Positions 15,624-25,384 of a stretch of 64,000 nt of DNA are shown in pieces. The stretch spans positions 2,472,095 through 2,536,094 of the forward strand of contig NC_061817.1 in assembly GCF_021462225.1 (NCBI RefSeq), written 5' to 3'. The notes under the pieces were generated by a model. That model was not told the DNA's origin, did not search any database, and saw only the letters and a list, made by a program, of their open reading frames with translations. The translations under genes and the position numbers were made by a program. Position 1 is the first letter of the stretch. Every line of letters starts with the position of its first letter. This stretch comes from Girardinichthys multiradiatus (taxonomy: Eukaryota; Chordata; Actinopteri; Cyprinodontiformes; Goodeidae).

Positions 15624-15936
15624 TGGGTCTTCTTCTTCTTCTTCTGATACTCATGTTAATATGGATAGCCAGATCACACATGCGCTGAATGAGATAAGGA
15701 ATGTTGTTGCTCAACTTAATGAAATTCCCGTTCATGCAGAAGTAGCAAATAACATCGGGTTAAATTCATCTCCTGCTAACAGTGAAAATGTAATAAATCA
15801 AAATCTGCACGGTGACTTTTTACGCTCATTAGAACAGGCTGTTGAAGATTTAAATAGAACACCGTCTCCACCCAGCATTCAGCAAAATGAATCAGATGGG
15901 TCTTATTCTTCTTCTGATACTCATGTTAATATGGAT
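15624..15936 (+). repeat. Pair of ~40-bp direct repeats around a start codon
   Basis: The block TGGGTCTT...(CTT)n...TGATACTCATGTTAATATGGAT occurs at 15624-15666 and again at 15897-15936. Each copy ends in an ATG GAT start. The first leads into the polymerase-type N-terminal frame, the second into the frame with the adenain-like remnant. The two copies differ mainly by one CTT unit and one base. Confidence 0.85.
15661..15895 (+). pseudogene. Truncated copy of the polymerase-associated N-terminal ORF
   Basis: About 78 codons match, with a few substitutions, the start of the frame at 23053-21917 on the other strand. The match ends abruptly at 15895, which is the inner border of the inverted arm. 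The rest of the gene is absent on this side. It is best read as the inner edge of a copied right arm rather than as a separate gene. Confidence 0.8.
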
Positions 15937-16270
15937 CTCATCATGGGCTGTATGTTATGTAACATTTTTAAAAGACAGATCATCAAAAATATTCTATCAC
16001 AATAACCAGCTTCAAAACACTCTGTCCACAGTGTGTAGTCACCATTGTCTTTATTACCTCTGTCATAGAGCATGTGGTCTATCACTGCAGCAAGTGTTGT
16101 CTAAATACACTGGAAATGTGTTTAAGAATGATTTAATGGTATCTAACTTTGTAAAAAAGTTCAGAGTTCAGCATTTTTCAGTCACAGCGCATGCTCCTTG
16201 GAGATGTTTCAGAATTGTTATGGAATTTAAATTGTCTATTTTTTTTCTGATTTTAATTTCTGCTTAAATT
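15937..16270 (+). pseudogene. Adenain-like cysteine protease, C-terminal remnant
   Basis: Within the frame 15887-16267, a segment with TVCSHHCLYYL followed about 30 residues later by NDLMVSNFVKKF matches the C-terminal half of adenovirus-type maturation proteases, including the region of the catalytic Cys. The N-terminal half with the His and Asp/Glu of the triad is missing. In the related viruses this enzyme processes virion proteins. AATAAA at 16338-16343 may be its old poly(A) signal. It was assigned from the cysteine-containing motif by eye. Confidence 0.55.
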
Positions 16271-16395
16271 CTAATTAAAATGTATATCAGTGTGTGTGTG
16301 TGAAGTAGAGCATGATGCTAGACATGAAAATATAATCAATAAAGATTTTATTGAATGAAAGAAATAGGTTACACGTCTCATTTTCTTATAACGGT

Positions 16396-17110
16396 TTATG
16401 ATGAAAATGTGATCCATCGGGGAGATAGTATTGTTTTACGAAGAGACTTTTTTGGCTTCATGGTAGTATTTTTAGGGTCTTCCTGCTCGGATCTCGACCA
16501 ATGGGGAGAAAGAGTTTTCTGCTTTTTTCTTCTCTGCTTAATGCGGGGGGATGCTTCAGCACTTTCAATAAATAATGCCTCTCCGTCTGTTTTGAGCCAT
16601 CTATACTCATCACGAGCATAAGGGTTAATGACTGAAGATATGGGGATGTTTACCTCTGACAAAGTATGCAGAAAGTCTGACCATCCTTGGGGTAGCGGTG
16701 CTCCAGATTTTTTAAACGGTAGCATGAGATTTTTCAACAAGTCAATCATATGGGACCCCTTTACAACATTTCCTTTAAATACAAATTCTTCTCGCAAAGT
16801 CCAACCCCCACTTCTTTCAGATAATTTCTTCAAAATGTACTCAGCATTAGCAGGCTTTTCAGTACATCCATAACAATTTGATTCGAAGCAACCTGGTCAT
16901 GCCCGGGACCTGTTTTTCTTCATGCTGCTCATGGTCTGGAGTGTCGCTCAATGTGTCACGCTGAAACGTCAAACTCACCCATGGTTCTTCTTTCACACCC
17001 TGCTTGAGTAGAGTGAGATACCTCTGCAAAAGTGCATCATATTTATTTTTTTTTCATAAGAAGTCAAACCGGGGTCATTCAATATTGCTTTCATTTCAGC
17101 ATCCAAATTC
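16396..17110 (-). pseudogene. Uncharacterised adintovirus-type ORF, frameshifted
   Basis: The 3' part (16396-16833) is open for 145 codons and contains GSHMIDLLKNL, PQGWSDFLHTLSEVNIP and a Lys/Arg-rich C-terminus. Further upstream, at about 16.87-17.11 kb, segments such as LDAEMKAILND and LLQRYLTLLKQG are visible in two frames around a run of A's at 17041-17060. Together these resemble a single conserved ORF that follows the pX-like gene in fish Maverick and adinto elements, whose function I do not know. It is broken by at least one frameshift and a stop. Confidence 0.5.
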
Positions 17111-17207
17111 TCCTCCGCCGTCTATCTGATGGACGTGTCTGACTGGGTCAGACGCCTGAACTGATGAGGGGAAATGAGAAACATCTTCTGCGATGTTCTG
17201 AGAGACA

Positions 17208-17552
17208 TTATCTCCTGATGATTCCACCCACTAGATCACCGATCAAGGGGGCAAGAGCCGTTAAGATGGGGAGAATAAAACCACCTCCCTGGATTTTGAG
17301 AGCCAGCTGTTTACGTTTGATACCAGTTCTTTTATCAGCCAACAATCTGATGATTTTTCTTTGCTTCTTCAATTTCCGGTGTTGAGAGGGTGATAGTTTA
17401 ATGTTACCTTTTAAAATATTCAGAACAATCTCACACAGAGCCTGAATAAAGTCGGGAGAGCAGTGTGCGAGAATATCTTTACGTTTCTGCGGACTGGCTT
17501 GGTACAGAGCTCTGAATAATGGGACATTCCTTTTTATACACGCAGAGATGAC
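17208..17552 (-). pseudogene. pX/core-like basic protein, no ATG
   Basis: Immediately after the stop of the ATPase gene, in the same frame, about 112 codons remain open to a TAA at 17210-17208. The translation has VPLFRALYQASPQKRKDIL, a Lys/Arg-rich centre (RKLKKQRKIIR) and a glycine-rich hydrophobic tail (GGGFILPILTALAPLIGD). This is the pattern of the small pX/core-like proteins found in adintovirus-type elements. The expected start position holds ATA instead of ATG. It could be a start lost by mutation or read from a spliced leader; the sequence cannot decide. Confidence 0.55.
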
Positions 17553-18236
17553 TTACTTTGTTTTGGGCACATACACAGCAGGCCATTGGTGAGGAAGTAT
17601 GCCTGTTCTCAGTCTGAAATGTTCTGGGCAGGTAGGTGTGAAATCGATGATTAAATAACCATGAGCTTCTCTCGTTGCGTCTTCAAAACTCTCCAGGAAG
17701 AGACCCTTTTGAGATGGAAACATTTGGCAGGCTAGTATATTCAACTGCAGTTTATCTCTCGGGTTCTTAAACAACACCATATAATTAACGTTCAGGCTGA
17801 TGGTGCGACTGTACTTTCCCTGATGAAATACATTCTGAGTCAACATCATGACGCTCATATTACGATGGTGACAAAACTGGGTAAAGACCTTCATCACGTT
17901 TTCATCATCTGAGGCTTGAGCGATAACATCGTCTAGAATAATCAGATGATTCTGATCAGGAGTAAACAGGTTTTCATCTTCAAAAGAATGAGGCAATCCT
18001 TCCACAAATTTAATATTTTTATTCATCTTCTGCAATTCAGCATACATGGGTTGAAAAGAAGTGTAAATCCATGCAATATTTTCTGGAACAACATCCATGA
18101 CATGGTTACAATTTTGCAAAACACTTTTTACAAAAAAGGTTTTCCCACAACCGCTGGGTCCTATTATCATACATGAGAAAGGCGCTCTAAATCTAGGATC
18201 AAAATCAACCTCCTGTAAATTGGCAGAATGCAACAT
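17553..18236 (-). CDS. FtsK/HerA (A32-like) packaging ATPase
   Basis: The 227-aa frame is uninterrupted. The Walker A motif GPSGCGKT lies at about residues 27-34 and a Walker B motif LIILDD at about residues 97-102, followed by a conserved Thr-Gln (LTQN) that fits the sensor position of this superfamily. In adintoviruses and Mavericks this enzyme drives DNA into the capsid. Its length is close to usual for the family. It is the only core gene of the element without an obvious lesion, although without capsid genes it can have no packaging role here. Confidence 0.85.
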   Translation of the reverse strand: MLHSANLQEVDFDPRFRAPFSCMIIGPSGCGKTFFVKSVLQNCNHVMDVVPENIAWIYTSFQPMYAELQKMNKNIKFVEGLPHSFEDENLFTPDQNHLIILDDVIAQASDDENVMKVFTQFCHHRNMSVMMLTQNVFHQGKYSRTISLNVNYMVLFKNPRDKLQLNILACQMFPSQKGLFLESFEDATREAHGYLIIDFTPTCPEHFRLRTGILPHQWPAVYVPKTK

Positions 18237-18276
18237 TTTTATTTTTTTATTTTATCTTTCTTATTCTTCTTATGCT

Positions 18277-18902
18277 CTAATAACCAAAAGGCAGAGTTGT
18301 CCCATCAGAAAAAAGGCATCTCTTGTCATACACCAACCGAAACCTTTTAACAAATGCAGCATTTCTTAAGAGGAATCTCTTTTTATCCCTCCTGATCGTG
18401 TGCTGAGGAATTTCAATGACACCCTCACTTGACCCGTGTAAGTAGCCCTCGACCAGCCCTTTGATGCTGTCCAAATTGACCCTCTCGCTGCATTCATGCG
18501 TCTGAGTGATGCCTTTAGCATGTATCACTAGCTTTTTCTGGTTTTTGGTTTGATATGCATAACTCTTGGGTCCTGTTGATGCAAACTCCGAAATGCTGTC
18601 ACCATCTAACTCGTCAGTAAGATCACCCAGATAATTCCCCAATTCCAGAGGAGTTTCACCACTTTTTGTCACATAAATCAATCTGTCCTGCAATTGTTCC
18701 ATGCTGCTGAGAAGTTTTAAACGTGCATAAGCGGTGGTGAATGCAGCAATAAACACATTGTTTACATTGCTTGGGGGAGAGATGACACGTTTGCTGTAGT
18801 TCCACTGCACTACACACATTTCAGGGTTGAAGAAATGGAAGTAGTTAACCCTGTATTTACTCGAGAACATGAAGCTGAAAAACTCATCAGGGTTAGTGAG
18901 GA
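18277..18902 (-). pseudogene. Protein-primed DNA polymerase B, C-terminal piece
   Basis: The frame 18277-18870, open further upstream to about 18902, covers the palm C-terminal part and thumb, with segments such as PLELGNYLGDLTDEL and KSYAYQTKNQKK. The motif C expected in this family (a Tyr-x-Asp-Thr-Asp segment between the helix before LIY and VTKSGE) is not present: the two flanking segments are directly adjacent. Without it the enzyme cannot bind catalytic metal. The piece is separated from the rest of the gene by an insertion at 18988-19568. Confidence 0.75.
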
Positions 18903-18987
18903 CTGTGGTCTGAGACAGATCACTTCGCTGTGCAAACTTTCCCCAAAAGCTGTTTAAACACAGTTTTTCTACCTGTCTTTTGGCAGG
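18903..18987 (-). repeat. 85-bp duplication, copy 1, beside the insertion
   Basis: These 85 bases of polymerase sequence, from CTGTGGTCTGAGACAG to TTTTGGCAGG, are repeated at 19569-19653. They encode the motif B region (NSFWGKF). The pair flanks the inserted host-gene copy. Copy 1 ends in a foldback: TTTTTCTACCTG at 18964-18975 and its exact reverse complement at 18984-18995. Confidence 0.92.
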
Positions 18988-19568
18988 TAGAAAAACATAA
19001 CGTTAGGGCTGCTTGGTGGCTCCTCCAGTTAGCATTGTGACTTTACAGCTGGAAGGTTGGTGGAGTCTGCATTTTGCCCCCATTGGGTTTCCCTGGGTTT
19101 GTTGCCTCCTTCCCACTGCCTAAAACTTGCATGTTAGGTTAATTGGCAGCACCCATTGACTGTGTGTGTTGGGCAATCTCACTGCAGCAACATTCTTAGA
19201 GAATTTTATAGTTTTACTCAACTGTATCAGTGCAATGTCATTGACGTAGCCATTGCCTACAGCACTGAAATCATTTGGACGGATAACGTTTTTTACATGC
19301 ATGTAACGTTCAGATGGCATTTCCAGCTCATATGTTCCAACCCACACTCCTGTTCGATCCCATCTGGACCACAATTCACTGCAACAAGCAGAAAAAGTGA
19401 CAAAATGTGTACTTTTTTTATTTCCTGTAAACCCAGCTCTCAAACAGTATACCCTGGTGTACTCTGAAAGTTGGTTCAGCTGAAGGGAATCCATTGAATC
19501 CTTCTTTTCTAGCATATATCTGCCTGGATAAAGGGAGGCAACCAGATCCACCCTGCTGTCCATCTAAG
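18988..19568 (-). pseudogene. Rearranged copy of the host pseudoprotease gene inside the polymerase
   Basis: On the - strand this reproduces the end of intron 2 and most of exon 3 of the gene at 7.2-11.4 kb (from about 9550 to 9946), then jumps straight to the intron 4 SINE piece (about 10513-10700). Exon 3's end, intron 3 and exon 4 are missing. The copy still has the intron 2 acceptor, so it came from DNA, not from mRNA. Identity is very high by eye; the differences include a 3-base insertion and a Lys for Arg change in SKTIRFS. It encodes no useful protease, since it lacks the regions of the catalytic His and Ser. Confidence 0.88.
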
Positions 19569-19653
19569 CTGTGGTCTGAGACAGATCACTTCGCTGTGCA
19601 AACTTTCCCCAAAAGCTGTTTAAACACAGTTTTTCTACCTGTCTTTTGGCAGG
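19569..19653 (-). repeat. 85-bp duplication, copy 2
   Basis: These bases are identical as far as I can read to 18903-18987. This copy continues into the undisturbed polymerase sequence at higher coordinates. Confidence 0.92.
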
Positions 19654-20913
19654 GTTCACCTCAATTTTGCCTGCGTCTAGTTGGATACCCTGGTGGAGTT
19701 TGTAGTCTGCTACATACTTTGACCTGCTCTCCTCATCCACCGCTTCAGAAGGGTAGCCTAAAGCCTCCTGCTTACCCTTTAAAAAGCAATGAATGTAACC
19801 TTTAAAGATTGTGTCACTGGTCTTCTCAAAATGCCAAACTTCAGTGATTTTGGCAAGGTGATAACCACACTGCAACGCTTTACAAAACTCTACACTCACC
19901 CACACACCTGTCAGAGCTCTGTCCTCATCATTATGCCTGCAGGGACCTGACTGGTTATTTATTTCAGCACATGTGTGGCAGAGAGTAAACACAAGTTTAC
20001 CTTGGGATGTTCTGTAAGGCAAAACAGGAAAAAAGAGCCCTCGTGGGGGGTAGACCACAGCTCTGACGAGGCCAAAGTAGCTGCTGAGGTCATCAAAATG
20101 TTTGTAGATGATGGTGGGGTGCCCGAGGGGAAAGACGCAGCTAGCATTTACATAAGGGTACAGAGATGTGTAATCCACATAGTGTACAGTTTCACCTGGC
20201 CCCGCTGTGTACCTCAACCTCATAGGGCAGGTGCGTCCACCATACAGAGCATCTCGGAGTGATAGCAGTTCGGGTGCATTAACTTTCTCAAGAAAGCTGA
20301 TCACCGCCGGGTCTGATTTTTTAATTTCAGTCCACTCATGCTCCCAGATGACCTCGAGACGAAGGCCGTACACAGTTTGGAGTACCTTGCTTCTCTCCAC
20401 AGTGGCTGCGTAAAAATGTTCAAATGCTACCCCTCTCAAAGGACACTTGTCATGAGGCATGTAACACTTTTTACAGCCGTGGAAAAAACAGCCGTAAAAT
20501 TCAAACGCAACCTTTCCACCGTTAATCTCCGCAAACCCATCCACAGAATATGGACCAATTTTCCTTTCCCCCATGTTTAATGCATGTTCGATGTCTATTT
20601 TTCTGCTGTCTGAAATCCAGCCAAGCCATTGAATGGACGTGCTGGAAAACGTCTTACTACTACGCCTGTAATCCAGAGGTGAGGGGATGGCCAAGGTTTT
20701 AGGAGGAAGGAAATTGGTTACAAAAACCTTCATGCAGGCTGAGGCTATCGTGACGCATTTAAGCAGATCCTCACTTGTCTCCATAAAGAACTCATCCCTG
20801 AATTTAACACAACCTTGAAATAGAACGTCCACATCATTTTTACAATAACGAAGAGCTTCCTTCTCAAAGTCAAAGACCCCTTTGCTTGCTTCTTTGTACC
20901 AGCTGCTAAACAC
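19569..20913 (-). pseudogene. Protein-primed DNA polymerase B, exonuclease III to palm
   Basis: This open frame of about 445 codons contains the third exonuclease motif (YCKNDVDVL), the terminal-protein-type region, motif A (DYTSLYP) and motif B (KLCLNSFWGKF). This order identifies a protein-primed family-B polymerase, the replicase of adintoviruses and Mavericks. The frame stops just inside the inserted host-gene copy. It is the largest intact piece of the gene. Confidence 0.85.
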
Positions 20914-20936
20914 CTTTTAGATTTCTCAGGATTCAT

Positions 20937-21075
20937 AGATTTTTAGATTTCTTAGCATTTGATTTGTTTTTGTGTGTTCTTTGTGATTGTATTGTAATTG
21001 TATGTACAGCGCTTTGAGTGTCTCGTTACTGAAAAGCGCTATATAAATAAACTTACCATACCATACCTTACCTGT
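20937..21075 (+). mobile_element. LINE/SINE 3' tail inserted in the polymerase gene
   Basis: The text CAGCGCTTTGAGTGTCTC, AAAAGCGCTATATAAATAAA and a (CATAC)n-like tail is a very common 3' end of fish non-LTR elements. It separates the exonuclease piece from the exonuclease III/palm piece of the polymerase and lies in the opposite orientation. Confidence 0.65.
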
Positions 21076-21097
21076 TGTTCTTGAAGGCTCATGCGTT

Positions 21098-21622
21098 CTA
21101 CAGCGTAGGAGGATGGAGGAGGAAAAGACCCCACATACTGGAGACGTTGTTCAGAGGAGAATAGGTGGGAAAAAAACCTTTGGTCTTATCACTAAAACCT
21201 AATGCTTTTGGCATCGCACTAAGCTTCATACACATGAAGGACAGGCTATCAATGTATTTTAACCTGTAATCAGGGTCGGTTAAACAGAGAACTTTACTTC
21301 CCTGCATGATGAGATGAGGTTTAATGCCTAACTGCTGCATAACTGTGAGAATCAGGTAGCTGTCATACCCACGTGTGTTGTGTGCTATTAAGGTAAAGCC
21401 TCTGTACATCGGTCTCCTGAAATGGAGAAGTAATTTTTGGGTGCAATTCAATCCATAAGCATGCCATTCCTCCCCTTTCAGCGTTTTAACACAGACCATA
21501 CAGGGGATGTGCACACCGTTCTCGTCGATGAAGCATTCAAAATCATAAAAAAACAGTTTATCATTTAACTGATTACAGGCTTGGGCGGTTTGAATGTAAC
21601 ACAGATGACCATCGCACGTCAC
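21098..21622 (-). pseudogene. DNA polymerase B, 3'-5' exonuclease piece
   Basis: The 174-aa frame carries Exo I (FFYDFECF) and Exo II (NTRGYDSYL), the proofreading motifs of family-B polymerases. It joins the zinc-finger piece upstream only across a frameshift at about 21.63 kb and is cut downstream by the repeat insertion at 20937-21075. Confidence 0.75.
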
Positions 21623-21990
21623 ATCTTAATTTTGTGGTATATTCTCACCGCAAATACGGCATTTGGTTTATCCTGCTTACTGATTGGAATAACGTATATC
21701 CTTTTGCACACCTTGCACAGTTTTACCAACTCACAGTCACTCATGGGCCTGTCAGCACTAGGTCTGTTGCGGGGTTCCCTGTGTCTACTGAAACAAGAAA
21801 AGTTACGACAGATTCTGTGACAACCTCCACAGGAGACAGGTTTGTTAATTTCACACATACACTGGTATGAGTGACACACCGGACAATAGCCTTCACAATG
21901 GTGTGTGTCTGGCTTTTCATAGCTCCCGTAACAATATGCACAGATGTATCTCGATCCTATAAAACCCTTGAGATTTTTTATTCCCATAAT
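21619..21990 (-). pseudogene. DNA polymerase B, Cys/His zinc-finger piece
   Basis: The frame is rich in paired cysteines and histidines (YICAYCYGSYEK, HHCEGYCPVC, CKVCKR), matching the zinc-finger segment that precedes the exonuclease in adinto-type polymerases. It overlaps the end of the next frame (21917-23053) in a different phase, so a frameshift lies at about 21.98 kb. Confidence 0.65.
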
Positions 21991-23053
21991 AGTGACCTTG
22001 AAATAACAGCAGAAAGAGAGGGTTTGATCGATCAGGGAAACTGGTCTCAAATTTACACAGAGCTGCAGAGTCTGTAACGGTTCTGTGAAACACTACAATT
22101 TTTCTCTTTAGAATGTTTTCAAATTTACCAATGTCGCTGAAAGTTACTGCTGTCTGATCATCTAAACCAGCCCTGTGTTGCCACTCCCTCCCCAGCTCTA
22201 AAGCCTGATTATCAGTAAGGTTAGAGTCAGAGACGTGTGCAAGACTTATGGCAAAGCATAACTGATTACCGGTATTATCTACAATATACAGGTGACGCAT
22301 TTTCTTATTAATCAGTTCACAGTCTAACGTTCCTTTAACCTTATGTTTTGACCCTCCTGCAGGGTCATTAACTACCTGTAGAACAAATTCCAGGTTATTA
22401 TCTGCAGGCATTTCAGCGTTGGACTGTACTAACTCATCTAAAAAATCCTCAAAAGCAGGCAGAATCATATTTCCATCATCGTTAATGGTAAACATGACGT
22501 TACGGTTCAGATTTTCCCCTAATTCTAGCTGCACAACATCGTTACGTCTGGCTAAAGATCTTGCAGTATCGGCTAATTCAGTGAGAATATGCATGATGTT
22601 TATATAGACTGCAGTGAGATCAGGAACATGACCAGGGCAGGGAGGCGGGATGGTAAAAGGTCTCCTTATTTTAATGTTAATAAATCTTTCACGTTCAACA
22701 GTCGCAGGAGGATCTCCCTCAATCTGATCAGGGTTGAGTGCAACCTCTGGATTGAAATTACCACCATGCTGCCCAGTATGATCAGCGGCGTGTGACGTTG
22801 AAGGAATTTGTAAGTCAGCTGATTCATTTTGCTGAATGCTGGATGGAGACGGTGTTCTATTTAAATCTTCAACAGCCTGTTCTAATGAGCTAAAAAAGTC
22901 ACCGTGCAGATTTTGATTTATTACATTTTCACTGTTAGCAGGAGATGCATTTAACCCAATGTTATCTGCTACATCAGCATTAACAGGAATTTCATTAAGT
23001 TGAGCAACAACATTCCTTATCTCATTCAGCGCATGTGTGATCTGGCTATCCAT
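21985..23053 (-). pseudogene. DNA polymerase B N-terminal region
   Basis: The frame of 378 codons (21917-23053) begins with ATG at 23053 after TGATACTCATGTTAAT. The first part is Asn/Ser/Pro-rich and likely disordered. Residues from about 200 on contain LCFAISLAH, ending near GHYYG, resembling the N-terminal domain that precedes the zinc fingers in fish adinto/Maverick polymerases. Its first 78 codons are repeated in the left arm. The last 20 or so residues are out of frame. Confidence 0.65.
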
Positions 23054-25382
23054 ATTAACATGAGTATCAGAAGAAGAAGAAGAAGACCCAGGGATCAGTT
23101 TAAATTACCTTGATATCAGCGCAATGTTTCAGTAACAATGTCTGACATGCAGCCAGAAGTGTTAAACTTGATGCTTTATTACAACGGTCACGTAAGGATA
23201 GGGGAACTCTCTGTCTGCAATGTTGCTGTCCAGGTCTCGATGAAATCTGCTCCACCATCAACGTTGCCTCTGGAAAGATAAAGAAAAAATAAATTAATGA
23301 AATAAACAAATTAATTCAGTAGGTAAATGAGTATAAGAAGAATTAAACTTACCATTCAATAAACCTCTAACAAGCCTCGCCCTGGTATAAAGAGCACAGA
23401 GTCGCCGTCTTTTCCTCAATTTAAGATATTCTTTGAAACAAAATAAAGTTACCTTACAATGCAGGTCTTTTGAAAAAAAATAATCTTGTTTCTGTGAAGA
23501 TTTGAATATAACTCTAACTTACTCCGTACACGGGGTATTTGAACGGTTCCGGGCGGCTCCAACTCTTCCTGCACTGAACTGCTACAGTTCTGCTGAATGT
23601 TATCCAGGCTTGGGTTCTGGATTAAATTATTCGATATATCTGTAAAATATTTTATCAGGGGTTAAAACAAGTCTGCAATTTCGCATAGACCTGTGAAAAC
23701 ATATGCTTAGAAATATATATATATATTTTTTCTTACTTACTCTCCTCTTCCGGAGCTGTTAATTCTTCCGGCGCACGGTCAGGTGACTGTGGTACATGAA
23801 TGGCTTCGCCCTCTATTTCATGTTTTGCTGGGATCGGATTGTCTTTTTTAAAGACAAGTTTCCGTCTCAACTTTGATTTTTTAGGAGGCAGACGGTTACA
23901 AACGCTGACCTCTCCAACGTTCAGGAATACATCTCTTGTTAAATCTGTAAGTAGATTTTATCTCATTTATTTTTTAAATCACAAAATAGCATTCACCAGT
24001 TGACTAAACCAGTTGTTGTTGCAGTTAATAATTACAATAGTCAGACTGTGTAAAAACGATACCATCCAGCTCGTCACTCGTGGGTTCTAAAGAATATAAG
24101 TTAAACATTATTATTATCCAACGAGCATTCACAAGCACTTAAAGAATTCTTAAAGATGAATATGTACTACTGAAGATTGCGTTGTATTTCTCGATAGAAG
24201 CAGAATGTTCACCACCTTCTTCGTTTGTGTGTTCTAAAAATATTTCAGTGTAATTGGTTAAAAAATAAACTTTTAGCTACCAGATTTGAAGCCGATCTCC
24301 CAGTAAAGATTGCGTTGTATCTCTCGATTGAACCAGGATGACTGACTACGCCACCTTCTCTGTTTCCAATGACAACAACCGATCAGCATGCATGGTTCCG
24401 CCTCTTGGTCACACCTCCCCCGAGACACCTCAGCAACAGCGCATACGCGTAATTCAATAAACAGGAGATGTGAATTGTCAGAGACAATGCTCGACACTTT
24501 GTGCCAGGAAGGAGCACGGTCGTCTTAATTACTTTGACTACAGTCGGTGTGAAGACTTTGTCTGAGACAATACACAAGAAACAGCTGCGGATGTCTGCCT
24601 TAATTCAATAAAAAGTGACATGTCTGAGGACTTAATAACCTTTAGTTTTTATTTTTTCAGTTTCTTGTGACGTTTTACATAGACCACACCTACAGGTTAC
24701 AACCTCTGGCTCCCACGTGGGATGAGGAGAAAACTGTTTTCTCTAAATACTCAATAACTATTGCTCTAAGATGAAAAAAGAAAAGCTTAAGGTAACTAAA
24801 TTATCATCCATTTTACCAAATGGAGTCTCTCATGATTCCAAACAAAGTCTTTTAGCTGTAGAATCCATTTCTAATTTGGACACAGCATACTGAGCACTCA
24901 TAAAATTTGAGATGATTCCATGTTTGGCTTACTTTTTACCTATTTTTTTCAGTTAATTTGTTTCTCTGTTTTTTAGATCATCTCTACAAGTTGCTGGTGC
25001 AGATTAGATTACTCAAACATTTGAGCAGAGGAAGAAAGGTTCTGTATCTACTTTTTTTTGGTTGTCTTTATTGTTTTTTTTAGATGTAAAAACATCCATC
25101 TAAATAAACCCTGCGTTAAAACAAAATAAATTTACAATTCTGTCAGGTTCTCTTTTTATCAGAATTTTATGTGACATGCCTGCATTAACCGAGTGACCTT
25201 TAAAGTGGATAAACAACATTTTTTTTATTTTTTTTTTTATGTAAAAACATCTAAAAACATACAATTAGAAAGATTCGCTTCCTTGTAATGACAACATCCG
25301 GTTAATGACGATATCCGGTTACGCCACCGGATGTCCCGCCCACCTGTCAAACTTTTCACACCTCGTTTGATTGAAGGATGTA
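22819..25382 (-). repeat. Right inverted arm of the viral-like element
   Basis: This is the reverse complement of the left arm without the LINE. It has an additional block of about 250 bp (about 24.91-25.17 kb) that the left arm lacks. Its outer end reads GATTGAAGGATGTA, directly followed by Tc1 copy C. Confidence 0.9.
23100..24086 (-). CDS. Multi-exon gene of unknown function, right arm copy
   Basis: The exons correspond one to one with the left copy: 24063-24086, 23741-23944, 23523-23639, 23353-23430 and 23100-23269. Lengths are identical (24, 204, 117, 78, 170 nt), and all donors and acceptors are retained. The frame is open with only a few substitutions, for example Cys for Arg in the last exon and Val for Ala near EGEAIH. 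The stop lies about 47 bases before the start of the polymerase-associated frame on the same strand, so both may share a leader. No similarity to a known family was recognised. Confidence 0.55.
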
Positions 25383-25384
25383 TA

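Larger units (their letters stand above)
11802..15895 (+). repeat. Left inverted arm of the viral-like element
   Basis: The arm matches 22819-25382 in reverse complement, nearly base for base over long stretches. It is interrupted by a LINE (11891-13669) and lacks about 250 bp that the right arm has near 24.91-25.17 kb. It contains a spliced small gene and, at its inner end, the first roughly 78 codons of the polymerase-associated N-terminal frame. A coding start inside a terminal repeat is unusual. Confidence 0.9.
11802..25382 (-). mobile_element. Adintovirus/Maverick-like element, degraded, long inverted arms
   Basis: Inverted arms at 11802-15895 and 22819-25382 enclose a block that encodes, on the - strand, a protein-primed family-B polymerase (in pieces), a packaging ATPase, a pX-like basic protein and an uncharacterised ORF, and, on the + strand, the end of an adenain-like protease. 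This gene set and gene order are those of adintoviruses and fish Maverick/Polintons. The retroviral-type integrase and the capsid genes are absent. After removing later insertions the element is about 11 kb, smaller than is usual for the family. Both outer ends share TACATCCTTCAATCAAACG. Copy C of Tc1 sits exactly at the right end. Frameshifts, insertions and a motif loss in the polymerase show it is inactive. Confidence 0.85.

Noticed and set aside
11802..25382. Herpesvirus-fusion transposon (Teratorn-like)
   Set aside because: No herpesviral genes and no piggyBac transposase are seen. The polymerase is of the protein-primed type with an adjacent A32-like ATPase, which points to the adinto/Maverick group.
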